Of a stretch of 25,493 nt of DNA, positions 7,607-16,378 are shown one piece after another. The stretch is from an uncultured Anaerolineales bacterium (GTDB lineage Bacteria > Chloroflexota > Anaerolineae > Anaerolineales > Villigracilaceae). Location: the NCBI GenBank assembly GCA_937928015.1, contig CALFXA010000271.1, positions 1 through 25,493 of the forward strand, given 5' to 3'. Below the pieces are notes generated by a model. It made no database searches and had not been told where the DNA came from. It saw nothing but the letters and a program-made list of their open reading frames with translations. The translations under genes were made by a program, and so were the position numbers. Each line of letters opens with the position of its first letter. Positions within the stretch are counted from its first letter, which is position 1.

Positions 7607-7624
7607 TTCCGCCTGTCAGCGGAA
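7607..7624 (+). terminator. Possible weak terminator after tgt
   Basis: TTCCGC (7607-7612) and GCGGAA (7619-7624) form a 6-bp stem with a 6-nt loop, followed by an AT-rich stretch but no real T-run. It lies between tgt and the uppP promoter. Confidence 0.3.
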
Positions 7625-7641
7625 ATTAATCCGCCTATGGG

Positions 7642-7647
7642 TATAAT
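7642..7647 (+). promoter_or_regulatory. -10 box of the uppP operon
   Basis: A consensus TATAAT lies 33 nt before the uppP ATG, leaving room for a leader that contains AAGGAA at 7669-7674. The -35 region has no good match to TTGACA. Confidence 0.55.
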
Positions 7648-7680
7648 CTGGGACATCCTACAAGACTCAAGGAATATTTC

Positions 7681-8499
7681 ATGACGATATTGCAGGCGTT
7701 GATTTTGGGGGTCATTGAGGGGTTGACCGAGTTTCTTCCCGTTTCGAGCACCGCCCATATCCTGCTCACCGAGAAGTTGTTGGGCGTTCCCGCGGATCAG
7801 ACGGCGTTCATCTTTACGGTCCTGGTGCAAATGGGTGCCATCGCCGCCCTGGTGTTGTATTTCTGGAACGACCTGTGGTCTCTGCTGTTGGCCTTCCTCA
7901 AAGGAATCCGCACCCGCAAGCCGTTCGAGGATTTTGACTCCAGGCTGGCCTGGCTGGTCCTGTTGGCCAGTCTGCCGACGTTGGCGATTGGTTACCTCAT
8001 CCGTAACCTGGTTACGGACCTGTTCGCCGATCCGCTGGCCAGCGCGGGCCTGCGCCTGTTAGTGACGGCCGTCCTGCTGACCGCCGCCGAATTGCTCTAC
8101 AAGGCCCAGCGTCCGTTGACGAGGATCACCTGGCTGGACGCGTTGTGGATCGGCGTGGTGCAGGTGCTGACGATCCTGCCTGGCTCCTCCCGCTCGGGTG
8201 CGGCCATTTTGGGCGGCATGTCGCGCGGCTTCGACCGTTCGTCTGCGACGCGCTTTGCCTTTCTTATGTCCGTGCCGATCATGTCCGCGGCGGGAATCTA
8301 CGAAGGCTTGGGCGCGCTCACACACGAGACCCTGTCGTTTCTGCCTGTCATCCTGGTTGGGTTGGTCGCAGCGGGCATCTCGGGCTGGTACTCCATCCGC
8401 TGGCTGGTGAAGTACGTCAGCAAGCGTTCGCTGTATCCCTTTGTGATTTATTGTCTCGTGCTGGGCGTCATCTGCTTTGCCGCCTACCTCCTCCGCTGA
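7681..8499 (+). CDS. uppP: Undecaprenyl-diphosphatase
   Basis: UppP (BacA) dephosphorylates undecaprenyl pyrophosphate, recycling the lipid carrier for peptidoglycan and other surface glycans; high dosage gives bacitracin resistance. The protein has 272 residues with about eight membrane spans. The two family motifs are clear: GVIEGLTEFLPVSSTAH at residues 10-26, with catalytic Glu and Ser-Ser, and LPGSSRSG at about 172-180, with the catalytic Arg. AAGGAA lies 6 nt before the ATG, and a TATAAT lies further upstream. It is the first gene of a closely spaced plus-strand run that continues to the AMP-ligase. Confidence 0.96.
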   Translation: MTILQALILGVIEGLTEFLPVSSTAHILLTEKLLGVPADQTAFIFTVLVQMGAIAALVLYFWNDLWSLLLAFLKGIRTRKPFEDFDSRLAWLVLLASLPTLAIGYLIRNLVTDLFADPLASAGLRLLVTAVLLTAAELLYKAQRPLTRITWLDALWIGVVQVLTILPGSSRSGAAILGGMSRGFDRSSATRFAFLMSVPIMSAAGIYEGLGALTHETLSFLPVILVGLVAAGISGWYSIRWLVKYVSKRSLYPFVIYCLVLGVICFAAYLLR

Positions 8500-8512
8500 C
8501 CCTGAGGCTCTC

Positions 8513-9610
8513 ATGGACATGAAATCCCTGCTTCGACAACTGGTCGAGATCGAATCTCCCTCCAGCGACAAGGCCGCCGTGGACCGTGTCGGCGCGCGGG
8601 TGGCCGAAGAAGCCCGCAGATTGGGCGCGCAGGTCGAGGTCGTGCCCAACGTCGAGACGGGTGACCACGTCATCTTGCGCTTCCCGTCCGCGGATGGACG
8701 CACCCAGGGCGGCATCCTGCTGCTCTGTCATATGGACACGGTCTTCCCGCTCGGCACGCTCGAGCGGATGCCCTTCCGCGAAGCCGACGGAAAACTCTAT
8801 GGTCCAGGCGTGCTCGACATGAAGGCGGGCATCGTCATTGCGTTGGCGGCGGTCGAATCCGCCCAGGCGCATAGGCTGAGGCATCCCGTCACTCTGCTGT
8901 GCACCTCCGATGAAGAAACGGGCAGTCACACTTCGCGCGCGTTGATCGAACGCCTGGCCCGCGAGTCCGCGATGACCTTCGTACTCGAAGGCGCCATGCC
9001 CGATGGCGCGCTCAAGATCTGGCGCAAGGGCGTGGGCGAATTCAAGGTCCATGTCAGGGGACGTGCGGCGCATGCAGGCGGCGATCACAAGAATGGGCGG
9101 AATGCCATCGAGGAGATGGCGCATCAGGTTATCGCCATCCAGAAGTTGACCGACTACGACAAAGGCACGACCGTCAGCGTGGGGGTCATCCAGGGCGGCA
9201 CGGTCTCGAACGTGGTGCCCGAGGAAGCCTCCATCGAAGTGGACGTTCGCATCCTCCAACCCGAAGAGTGGTCCCGTTTGGAGACCGCCATGCGATCCTT
9301 GCATCCCGTGCTGGACGGCACGACCATCGCCATGACAGGCTTCCTCAATCGCGGTCCCATGCCCGTCACCGAAACGACGAAAACTGTCTTCGCCAAGGTT
9401 CAGTCGATTGCGGCGGACCTCGGCATGGACGTCCAGTCGGGCGGCACGGGCGGCGTCTCGGATGCGAACTTCGTGGCGGCCCTTGGCCTGCCTGTGCTAG
9501 ATGGTTTAGGCGCGGTTGGTGAGGGCTATCATTCCGAACGCGAGTTTATCCGCGCCGCCAGCCTGGAAGAGCGCGCCAAACTCCTCTCTGCATTGATTCA
9601 AAACTGGTGA
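8513..9610 (+). CDS. M20 family metallopeptidase, carboxypeptidase G2-like
   Basis: A cytoplasmic two-zinc hydrolase of 365 residues. Metal ligands and catalytic residues are visible: His73 and Asp75 in CHMDTVFP, bridging Asp102 in GVLDMKAG, catalytic Glu134 and ligand Glu135 in SDEETGS, Glu159 in VLEG, and the final His in GEGYHSERE. The dimerisation domain begins around RKGVGEFKVHVRGRAAHAGG. The closest family I recognise is glutamate carboxypeptidase (CPG2-like), so release of C-terminal Glu from peptides or folate-like compounds is plausible, but the substrate is inferred. GAGG at 8504-8507 lies 5 nt before the ATG at 8513, which sits 13 nt after the uppP stop. No signal peptide is seen. 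Confidence 0.9.
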   Translation: MDMKSLLRQLVEIESPSSDKAAVDRVGARVAEEARRLGAQVEVVPNVETGDHVILRFPSADGRTQGGILLLCHMDTVFPLGTLERMPFREADGKLYGPGVLDMKAGIVIALAAVESAQAHRLRHPVTLLCTSDEETGSHTSRALIERLARESAMTFVLEGAMPDGALKIWRKGVGEFKVHVRGRAAHAGGDHKNGRNAIEEMAHQVIAIQKLTDYDKGTTVSVGVIQGGTVSNVVPEEASIEVDVRILQPEEWSRLETAMRSLHPVLDGTTIAMTGFLNRGPMPVTETTKTVFAKVQSIAADLGMDVQSGGTGGVSDANFVAALGLPVLDGLGAVGEGYHSEREFIRAASLEERAKLLSALIQNW

Positions 9611-10248
9611 CCTTGAACCTGCGACGGACCCTGATCGCCTTCATGTTGTTATGGATCGCCGCCTGTGCTCCCATGCCGACGGCGGCTCCCGTTTCCCAGG
9701 CGGACATCTACGCCTCGGCTGCGGCAGGCCCCTGGTTGACGGACGCCTTCACCTGCGCCGCGGACTCGAACCTCGTCCTGAATGTGGTCCATGACCCCGC
9801 TCAAGCGGACCTGGTCTTGCGCGTCGGCGAACCCGTCGCACTCTCCACGCCCGCCTTCCAGATCGACACGGAAGAAATTCTGGTCGTCACGCATCGCGAG
9901 AGTCCGCTGCAAAATATGACCCTCGAACAGGTGCAAAGCCTCTTCACGAACGGCGACCCGTCGGTGCAGGTCTGGGTCTATGCCTCAGGCGAGGACGTGC
10001 AAGGGGTCTTCGACCAACTGGTGATGGCGGGGCGGCCTGTCACTTCCTTTGCGCGGCTGGCCTCCTCGCCGCAGGAAATGTCCGATGTGTTGAATACCCA
10101 GTCGAGCGCAGTCGGCATCCTGCCGCGCCACTGGCTGGCGGGGAGTCCACGTTTTATCTACTCGGTCGGAACTGTGCCCGTGTTGGCTGTTGTCTCATCG
10201 GAGCCGCAGGGCGCTTTGAAAAACTTGATCGCCTGTTTGCAAAAATAG
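9607..10248 (+). CDS. Lipoprotein with PstS-like substrate-binding fold
   Basis: A predicted lipoprotein of 213 residues: the lipobox IAAC places the modified Cys at position 20 after a hydrophobic stretch, RTLIAFMLLWIAA. The mature part resembles one lobe of phosphate-type periplasmic binding proteins, with EEILVVTHRESPLQNMTLEQVQSLF and AVGILPRHW. No ABC permease or ATPase for uptake is next to it, so it may bind a ligand for sensing or have lost transport. The start is a GTG at 9607, whose last bases overlap the TGA of the peptidase gene (GTGA); a TTG at 9613 is an alternative. The overlap suggests translational coupling. Confidence 0.8.
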   Translation: MTLNLRRTLIAFMLLWIAACAPMPTAAPVSQADIYASAAAGPWLTDAFTCAADSNLVLNVVHDPAQADLVLRVGEPVALSTPAFQIDTEEILVVTHRESPLQNMTLEQVQSLFTNGDPSVQVWVYASGEDVQGVFDQLVMAGRPVTSFARLASSPQEMSDVLNTQSSAVGILPRHWLAGSPRFIYSVGTVPVLAVVSSEPQGALKNLIACLQK

Positions 10249-10256
10249 GAGGCAGA

Positions 10257-10652
10257 ATGTTTGCGATTCCCGTCTTTGATGTAGCTGGCCCTGGGATCGT
10301 CTTCTTTGTATTTGGAATGGGACTGCTGGCCCTGTGCGTCCTGACCGCGTTGATCGTCGTGGTCGAGACGGCTGTTTTGTTCTTCCTCAAGTGGGGGACA
10401 TTCAAGCATAGCCTGCTGGCTTCGCTGGTGATGAACCTGGTCACGACCTTGATCGGCGGCGGGTTGATATTCTTGTTCTCGAACGTTTACCTGGCCCTGT
10501 TGGCGAGTTTCGTTCTGTCGGTTTTGATCGAGGGCGGCGTGCTGCTGCTCTTCAACCGCGAGACAGTCGGCAAGAATTGGATCGCCGCTTTGGCGGCCAA
10601 TGCGGCCAGCTATCTGCTGATCCTCCTGCCCGCGGTCTTGATCTTCCGCTAA
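10257..10652 (+). CDS. Hypothetical integral membrane protein
   Basis: A very hydrophobic protein of 131 residues with about four membrane spans and short loops (KWGTFKH and NRETVGKN among the few charged stretches). I recognise no domain. AGGAGG at 10247-10252 is 4 nt before the ATG, a strong ribosome binding site. It begins 8 nt after the lipoprotein gene and its stop codon abuts the ATG of the next membrane protein gene, so it is surely co-transcribed. A role together with the neighbouring lipoprotein and MFS-like protein is possible but unproved. Confidence 0.82.
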   Translation: MFAIPVFDVAGPGIVFFVFGMGLLALCVLTALIVVVETAVLFFLKWGTFKHSLLASLVMNLVTTLIGGGLIFLFSNVYLALLASFVLSVLIEGGVLLLFNRETVGKNWIAALAANAASYLLILLPAVLIFR

Positions 10653-11669
10653 ATGAACTGGCTCCTGCCGCTCCTGCTCGGGCTGGCGCACGGCGTCTCG
10701 GACGCTTCCGCGGGACTGCTGGTGGGCCTCATCTGGAGGTCGAGCCTGCCGAACGGAGCGCTGCTGGTTTTGCTCTACAACGGAATCGCTTTCGGTCTTC
10801 AGCCTGTGGCGGGCCTGGCCCTCGACACGTGGAATCAGCCCAGGCAGGGCGCCGCGCTCGGCCTGCTCTGTACCGCGCTGGGACTGTCTACCAGCCTGCA
10901 TTCTCTCGCGCTCGGCGTGCTGCTGATGGGGATCGGCTCTGCCTTTCTGCATGCGGGCGGCGGGGCGGTGGCCATCCAGGCGCGTCCTGGGCGCGCGGCG
11001 CAGATCGGTTTGTTTGCCGCCTTTGGCGTGGTCGGCCTGGCATTGGGGACTATAGTCTCAGAATTTTTCTCGTTCAAGACCGTGATGTTGTTTGTCCTGC
11101 CCCTGTTGAGCGTGGCGGGGTTGGTCTGGTTCTGGAAGCCACGCCTCCTAGCGGATTCTCATCCCGCAGCCGCCGATCCGTTTGTCTCCACCGCGTGGAC
11201 GGCGGCCGCCGTTTTGGTGGCGGCGGTTGCCGTCCGCTCCCTGGCTTGGACGGGGACTCAGACCAGTCAGCAGGTCGTGTCTGCATTCGAGTTGGCTCTC
11301 GCGGCAGGGACGGGCAAACTACTGGGCGGCTTCCTCTCCGACAGTCTCGGCTGGCGGACCTGGTCCATGTTGGCATTGACGGGAGCGTTGGGGCTGCTGA
11401 CCTTTGGCGCGGATTGGGCCTTGGCGGTGATGGTCGGTGTGGCGTTGCTTCAGTCGCTGACTCCGCTCTCGATGGCGGCCATGTCCAGGCGGATGCCAAA
11501 CTCGCCCGCCCTGGCGTCCGCGCTGACCAACGGCCTGGGCGTGATGTTGGGCGGCGCCGTTTTCTTCTTCCTCCCACCTGGCTGGTTCAACCCGATCATC
11601 TTCATTTCCGCCGTGGTCGTCAGCGGCCTGTTGTACTTTTGGGCTTTGACAGTAAAATACGACTCGTAA
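10653..11669 (+). CDS. MFS-like membrane protein
   Basis: A protein of 338 residues with about ten or eleven membrane spans, shorter than the usual 12-span MFS transporter of about 400 residues. Features of the fold are GLAHGVSDASAGLL in the first span and LGLLCTALGLSTS and GIGSAFLHAGGGAVAIQ in the N-terminal half, then a linker near residue 170 (SHPAAADPF) and a C-terminal half with GTGKLLGGFLSDSLGWR, like the MFS loop motif. The substrate is unknown. Its ATG immediately follows the TAA of the previous gene. The 3' end may carry a promoter for the AMP-ligase gene. Confidence 0.78.
   Translation: MNWLLPLLLGLAHGVSDASAGLLVGLIWRSSLPNGALLVLLYNGIAFGLQPVAGLALDTWNQPRQGAALGLLCTALGLSTSLHSLALGVLLMGIGSAFLHAGGGAVAIQARPGRAAQIGLFAAFGVVGLALGTIVSEFFSFKTVMLFVLPLLSVAGLVWFWKPRLLADSHPAAADPFVSTAWTAAAVLVAAVAVRSLAWTGTQTSQQVVSAFELALAAGTGKLLGGFLSDSLGWRTWSMLALTGALGLLTFGADWALAVMVGVALLQSLTPLSMAAMSRRMPNSPALASALTNGLGVMLGGAVFFFLPPGWFNPIIFISAVVVSGLLYFWALTVKYDS
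11631..11658 (+). promoter_or_regulatory. Possible internal promoter for the AMP-ligase gene
   Basis: TTGTAC (11631-11636) and TAAAAT (11653-11658) are separated by 16 nt inside the 3' end of the MFS-like gene. A transcript from here would have a leader of about 40 nt including AAGGAGA at 11694-11700. Confidence 0.3.
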
Positions 11670-11704
11670 CGCAAATTTTTCGTTTCCTTGCCAAAGGAGA
11701 AGCC

Positions 11705-13684
<1,980 letters not shown>

Positions 13685-13708
13685 AGACTTAGGATTAAAA
13701 CCTTTTGG

Positions 13709-13793
13709 ACGCGGATTACGCGGATGGACACAGACAAACACGGATTCTTAAAGGTTTTTCCGTGAGAATCCGCGAAATCCGTGGTATCCGTGT
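13709..13793. repeat. CGCGGATTACGCGGAT-type dispersed repeat
   Basis: A stretch rich in GCGGATT, CACGGATT and their complements. The inverted pairs are ACACGGA (13738-13744) with TCCGTGT (13787-13793), and GGATTCT (13742-13748) with AGAATCC (13765-13771). Sequences of this look are common intergenic repeats in environmental bacteria and give rise to spurious reading frames. It fills the gap between the AMP-ligase and the next lipoprotein. Confidence 0.65.
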
Positions 13794-13833
13794 ACAAAAC
13801 ACGGCAACTTCCAGAGAGTCCACTTTCCAAAAA

Positions 13834-13863
13834 TTGGGAGAGGACGGGAGGGGGGAGTATAAT
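13834..13863 (+). promoter_or_regulatory. Promoter of the 13885 lipoprotein gene
   Basis: TTGGGA (13834-13839) and a consensus TATAAT (13858-13863) are 18 nt apart. The ATG at 13885 is 21 nt downstream of the -10 box, with AGGAGG at 13873-13878 in between. Confidence 0.6.
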
Positions 13864-13884
13864 TCCCACAACAGGAGGCCACCC

Positions 13885-14688
13885 ATGAAAAATATTATCC
13901 TCATTTCCCTTTTGATTGTCCTGCTTACGGCCTGCGCCGCGCCAGCGGTATCTCCTACGGCGACAGTAACAGCCTTGCCTTCTGCTTCCCCCTTGCCGAG
14001 TGCAACGGCCACTGAAACGATGACTCCATCTCCCACGGGCACGCCCACCGCGACTCCGCTACCCCCTATCACACTCGTGACAAGTCGGGAGCAGATGTAC
14101 CAGCACCCGGAGACTATGCCGGATGGGTCGACAGCCGAGAAGCGCAAAGTAATCGCGGAGACTATTTTGCAGATGTATAAAGATGGGCAAATCCCCAACT
14201 TTGGTCCTGATGTGCAGCCATATATCCCGACGCGGGACCGGATAAACGACAGTGCCAGCAAATTCCAAGATTTCTTTATCCCTGAGGATAGTGGTAATTG
14301 GGATGATGTGAGTAAGCGGCCGATCATGGGGGTGACGATCGTGAGTGGCGGCGAGGGAGTGTACTACGCGGTGCAGGCCGTGAAGCAAGAGGGGACAGGT
14401 GTACCGGGACTGATTTGGTACCAGCTAAGCAAGCCAGAGAATACTGATTGGGAACTTATACACTTCCTAAATCAGGATCCTACGGGCATGGTGCGACCTG
14501 TATTGGTGAAAGGACAGGGCTGTAATGAGGTTCTTGGGAAGGCATTGTGTATCCAATATCTCGACCCGGCTGTGGTCGAGGCACAGACCGAGGTAGTCAA
14601 TGAGTTTGTGGCGACACATAGGATCCCCGACGCGATGACTAATGGGGACGTGATCTTTTTGATGGGTTGCGGCTCGATAGGTGTGTAG
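13885..14688 (+). CDS. Hypothetical lipoprotein with Thr/Pro-rich linker
   Basis: A predicted lipoprotein of 267 residues. A short Lys-containing start and hydrophobic stretch (IILISLLIVLL) lead to the lipobox LTAC, giving Cys17. Residues of about 20-65 form a Ser/Thr/Pro/Ala-rich linker (PSATATETMTPSPTG), a style very common in Anaerolineae surface lipoproteins. The remaining 200 residues form a domain I do not recognise, with two Cys near KGQGCNEVLGKALCIQYLD that could form a disulfide and a third in the last residues (MGCGSIGV). AGGAGG lies 6 nt before the ATG. The frame stays open upstream through the dispersed repeat, but that extension is not coding. Function unknown. Confidence 0.85.
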   Translation: MKNIILISLLIVLLTACAAPAVSPTATVTALPSASPLPSATATETMTPSPTGTPTATPLPPITLVTSREQMYQHPETMPDGSTAEKRKVIAETILQMYKDGQIPNFGPDVQPYIPTRDRINDSASKFQDFFIPEDSGNWDDVSKRPIMGVTIVSGGEGVYYAVQAVKQEGTGVPGLIWYQLSKPENTDWELIHFLNQDPTGMVRPVLVKGQGCNEVLGKALCIQYLDPAVVEAQTEVVNEFVATHRIPDAMTNGDVIFLMGCGSIGV

Positions 14689-14732
14689 ATTCGGTTTTGC
14701 ATTTTCCGCTTGATTTGTTGTAGGATGGGGGT

Positions 14733-14870
14733 ATGCGTCGCGTGTGGCTGGGTGGTGTATTTGCTTTTATAATTATTACTGTAGGACTCTTGTTTTGGTG
14801 GTGCTATATCCCCGGGATCAGTATCGTCGCGAGTCCGCGGGACGAGGAGAGTCTGCTGGTCGTATTTTAG
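14733..14870 (+). CDS. Possible 45-residue single-span membrane peptide
   Basis: The frame starts MRRVWLGGVFAFIII and ends in ESLLVVF. It has a positively charged N-terminus, one clear membrane span (about residues 6-24) and a short tail containing SPRDEES. This charge pattern looks like a genuine small membrane protein and not random sequence. AGGA lies 7 nt before the ATG; alternatively TAGGAT at 14721-14726 is a weak -10 box 6 nt upstream, the same spacing as the predicted leaderless genes nearby. The stop codon overlaps the hairpin at 14869-14901. There is no homology I can name, so this is a moderate-confidence call. Confidence 0.45.
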   Translation: MRRVWLGGVFAFIIITVGLLFWWCYIPGISIVASPRDEESLLVVF

Positions 14871-14901
14871 ACCTCCGAAGTCTCGAAGACTTCGGAGGTC
14901 T
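14869..14901. repeat. Perfect 15-bp hairpin, AGACCTCCGAAGTCT type
   Basis: AGACCTCCGAAGTCT (14869-14883) and AGACTTCGGAGGTCT (14887-14901) pair perfectly around a CGA loop. It lies between convergent genes, the small peptide gene and the amidase. With TTGTTT after it on the plus strand it could be a weak terminator. The core is a variant of the palindromes at 6250-6313 and 6412-6426. Confidence 0.75.
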
Positions 14902-14920
14902 TGTTTGGCGCTATTGGAAT

Positions 14921-16285
14921 TCACAAATTGGGATGCAAATATTTCCCATCGGGCCGCGTGACATTTTCATAGGCTTGTGCCGCGCGCAATACTTTGGCCT
15001 CCTGCCAATGCCCACCGACGATCTGCAAGCCAATCGGCATCCCCGCGGACGAGAATCCGCACGGCAGCGAAAGCGCAGGCAGGCCTGTCAGATTGAAGGG
15101 CGCGGTGAAACGCGTCAGGCGGCGAGCCTGTTCGAGCGCGTCGTTGCCCTCGATGAGCGGGGCGGTGATCGGCGTGGATGGCAGCAGCAGCGCGTCATAT
15201 TTTTGGAAGAGGATCTCGGCCTGCCTGCGCGTCTCGGCCTGTTTCCGCCGCGCGAGCGCATACTCGCTGGAGGTGTAGGCCGCGCCCATCTCCAACCGCT
15301 GGCGAATGTCCGCGCCGAAGAGTTCAGGCTGAGATTGCAGCCGCTCACGATGAAAGGCGGCTCCGTCGGCCTGCGTCATCAGGGAGTTCGCCAAGGCCGC
15401 TTCGCGTAGCCACTCAATTTCAATCTCCTCTACTTGCGCGCCCAACGACTGGAAGATTTCCGCCGCCGCGCGGACGGCCGCCAGCACCTCGGGGTCGGAG
15501 TCCGCGATGTAGTCGCCGACGGCCAGCGCCGCCCGCCAGCCCCTCACGCCCTCGTCGAGGGGAGCGAGGTAGTCATCCACGGGGATATTTGCCGAGCCAG
15601 GGTCGAGTTCATCGTAGCCTGCCAGCACTTGCAGGAGCAGGGCCGCATCCCGCACGGATTTGGTCAGCGGGCCCGCATGGTCAAGGTTCCACGAGAGCGG
15701 AAAGACCCCGCGCAGGCTGACACGCCCGTAGGTGGGCTTGAGTCCCACCACGCCGCACAGTGAAGCAGGAATGCGGATCGAGCCGCCCGTGTCGGTGCCG
15801 AGCGCCGCCAGCGCCATGCCGCCCGCCACCGCCGCCGCGCTACCGCCCGAAGACCCGCCCGTGATGCGGTTCGTGTCCCACGGGTTGCGGCAGTTCCCGA
15901 AATTCGGATTGACGTTCGTCACACCCAGCGCGATCTCGTGCGTGTTGGTCTTGCCGAGCAGAACCGCGCCTGCCTGCTTGAGTTTCCGCACGGCGACAGC
16001 ATCCTCCTCGGGCACGAAGTCCGCGAAGTGGCGCGTCCCCGCCGTGGTGCGGATGCCCGCCGTGTAGTACAAGTCCTTGACGGCGACGGGGATGCCCGCC
16101 AATACGCCCTGAGCGGAGCGGCCAAGCTGCGAAGTCGAAGGGCGGAGAACGGTGAGGAAGGCGTTGATCGTCGGGTTGAGGCGCTCGATTTGATGGAGGC
16201 AGGCCTCGGTCAGGTCGGTGGCGGAAAGTTCCCCTCGGGCGAGGGCGGCCTGGGCTTGGGTGAGGGTCAGGGAGGCTATATCCAT
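14921..16285 (-). CDS. Amidase signature family protein (GatA-like)
   Basis: A 454-residue hydrolase of the amidase signature family, which cleaves or transfers amide nitrogen through a Ser-Ser-Lys triad. The triad is visible: Lys70 in GIPVAVKDL, the cis-Ser145 in ITGGSSGGSA, and nucleophile Ser169 in GTDTGGSIRIPAS. The C-terminus has FNLTGLPALSLPCGF and GLQIVGGHWQE. Without gatB or gatC nearby it is more likely a stand-alone amidase than the tRNA amidotransferase subunit. The segment between NAFLTVL and VLAGIPV is short, and residues 48-60 are encoded by a palindromic repeat (16105-16144). TATAAT lies 6 nt before the ATG on the minus strand with no Shine-Dalgarno sequence, suggesting a leaderless transcript. 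Confidence 0.93.
   Translation of the reverse strand: MDIASLTLTQAQAALARGELSATDLTEACLHQIERLNPTINAFLTVLRPSTSQLGRSAQGVLAGIPVAVKDLYYTAGIRTTAGTRHFADFVPEEDAVAVRKLKQAGAVLLGKTNTHEIALGVTNVNPNFGNCRNPWDTNRITGGSSGGSAAAVAGGMALAALGTDTGGSIRIPASLCGVVGLKPTYGRVSLRGVFPLSWNLDHAGPLTKSVRDAALLLQVLAGYDELDPGSANIPVDDYLAPLDEGVRGWRAALAVGDYIADSDPEVLAAVRAAAEIFQSLGAQVEEIEIEWLREAALANSLMTQADGAAFHRERLQSQPELFGADIRQRLEMGAAYTSSEYALARRKQAETRRQAEILFQKYDALLLPSTPITAPLIEGNDALEQARRLTRFTAPFNLTGLPALSLPCGFSSAGMPIGLQIVGGHWQEAKVLRAAQAYENVTRPDGKYLHPNL
16105..16144 (-). repeat. CTTCGAC palindromic unit inside the amidase gene
   Basis: A 40-bp segment with perfect CGCCCT/AGGGCG ends. On the minus strand it contains CCCTTCGACTTCGC and CCGCTCAGGG. 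It encodes residues 48-60 (RPSTSQLGRSAQG) in frame. It is related to units at 2477-2509 and 4571-4620. Confidence 0.75.
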
Positions 16286-16291
16286 GCCCCG

Positions 16292-16297
16292 ATTATA
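16292..16297 (-). promoter_or_regulatory. -10 box of the amidase gene; predicted leaderless
   Basis: TATAAT on the minus strand lies 6 nt before the ATG at 16285, leaving no space for a ribosome binding site. Confidence 0.6.
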
Positions 16298-16349
16298 TCC
16301 TTACCCCCATATCTGGCGGATGCAAAAAATCCCTTTCGGCGGCTTGCAT

Positions 16350-16355
16350 TATAAT
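16350..16355 (+). promoter_or_regulatory. -10 box of the SUMF1 lipoprotein gene
   Basis: A consensus TATAAT lies 23 nt before the ATG at 16379, with AAGGAG at 16368-16373. Unlike the divergent amidase, this gene has a conventional leader. No good -35 box was found. Confidence 0.55.
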
Positions 16356-16378
16356 AGCGGGCGTCAAAAGGAGACCGA

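Noticed and set aside
10577..11704. Upstream extension of the AMP-ligase frame by 376 codons
   Set aside because: It overlaps two real membrane protein genes in another frame and has no homology to a protein; the ribosome binding site fits 11705.
13705..13884. In-frame N-terminal extension of the 13885 lipoprotein
   Set aside because: It is translated dispersed repeat; the lipoprotein signal, AGGAGG and promoter all place the start at 13885.
14921..16285. Assignment of the amidase as GatA
   Set aside because: No gatB or gatC lies nearby and the general amidase family fits as well, so no gene symbol was given.
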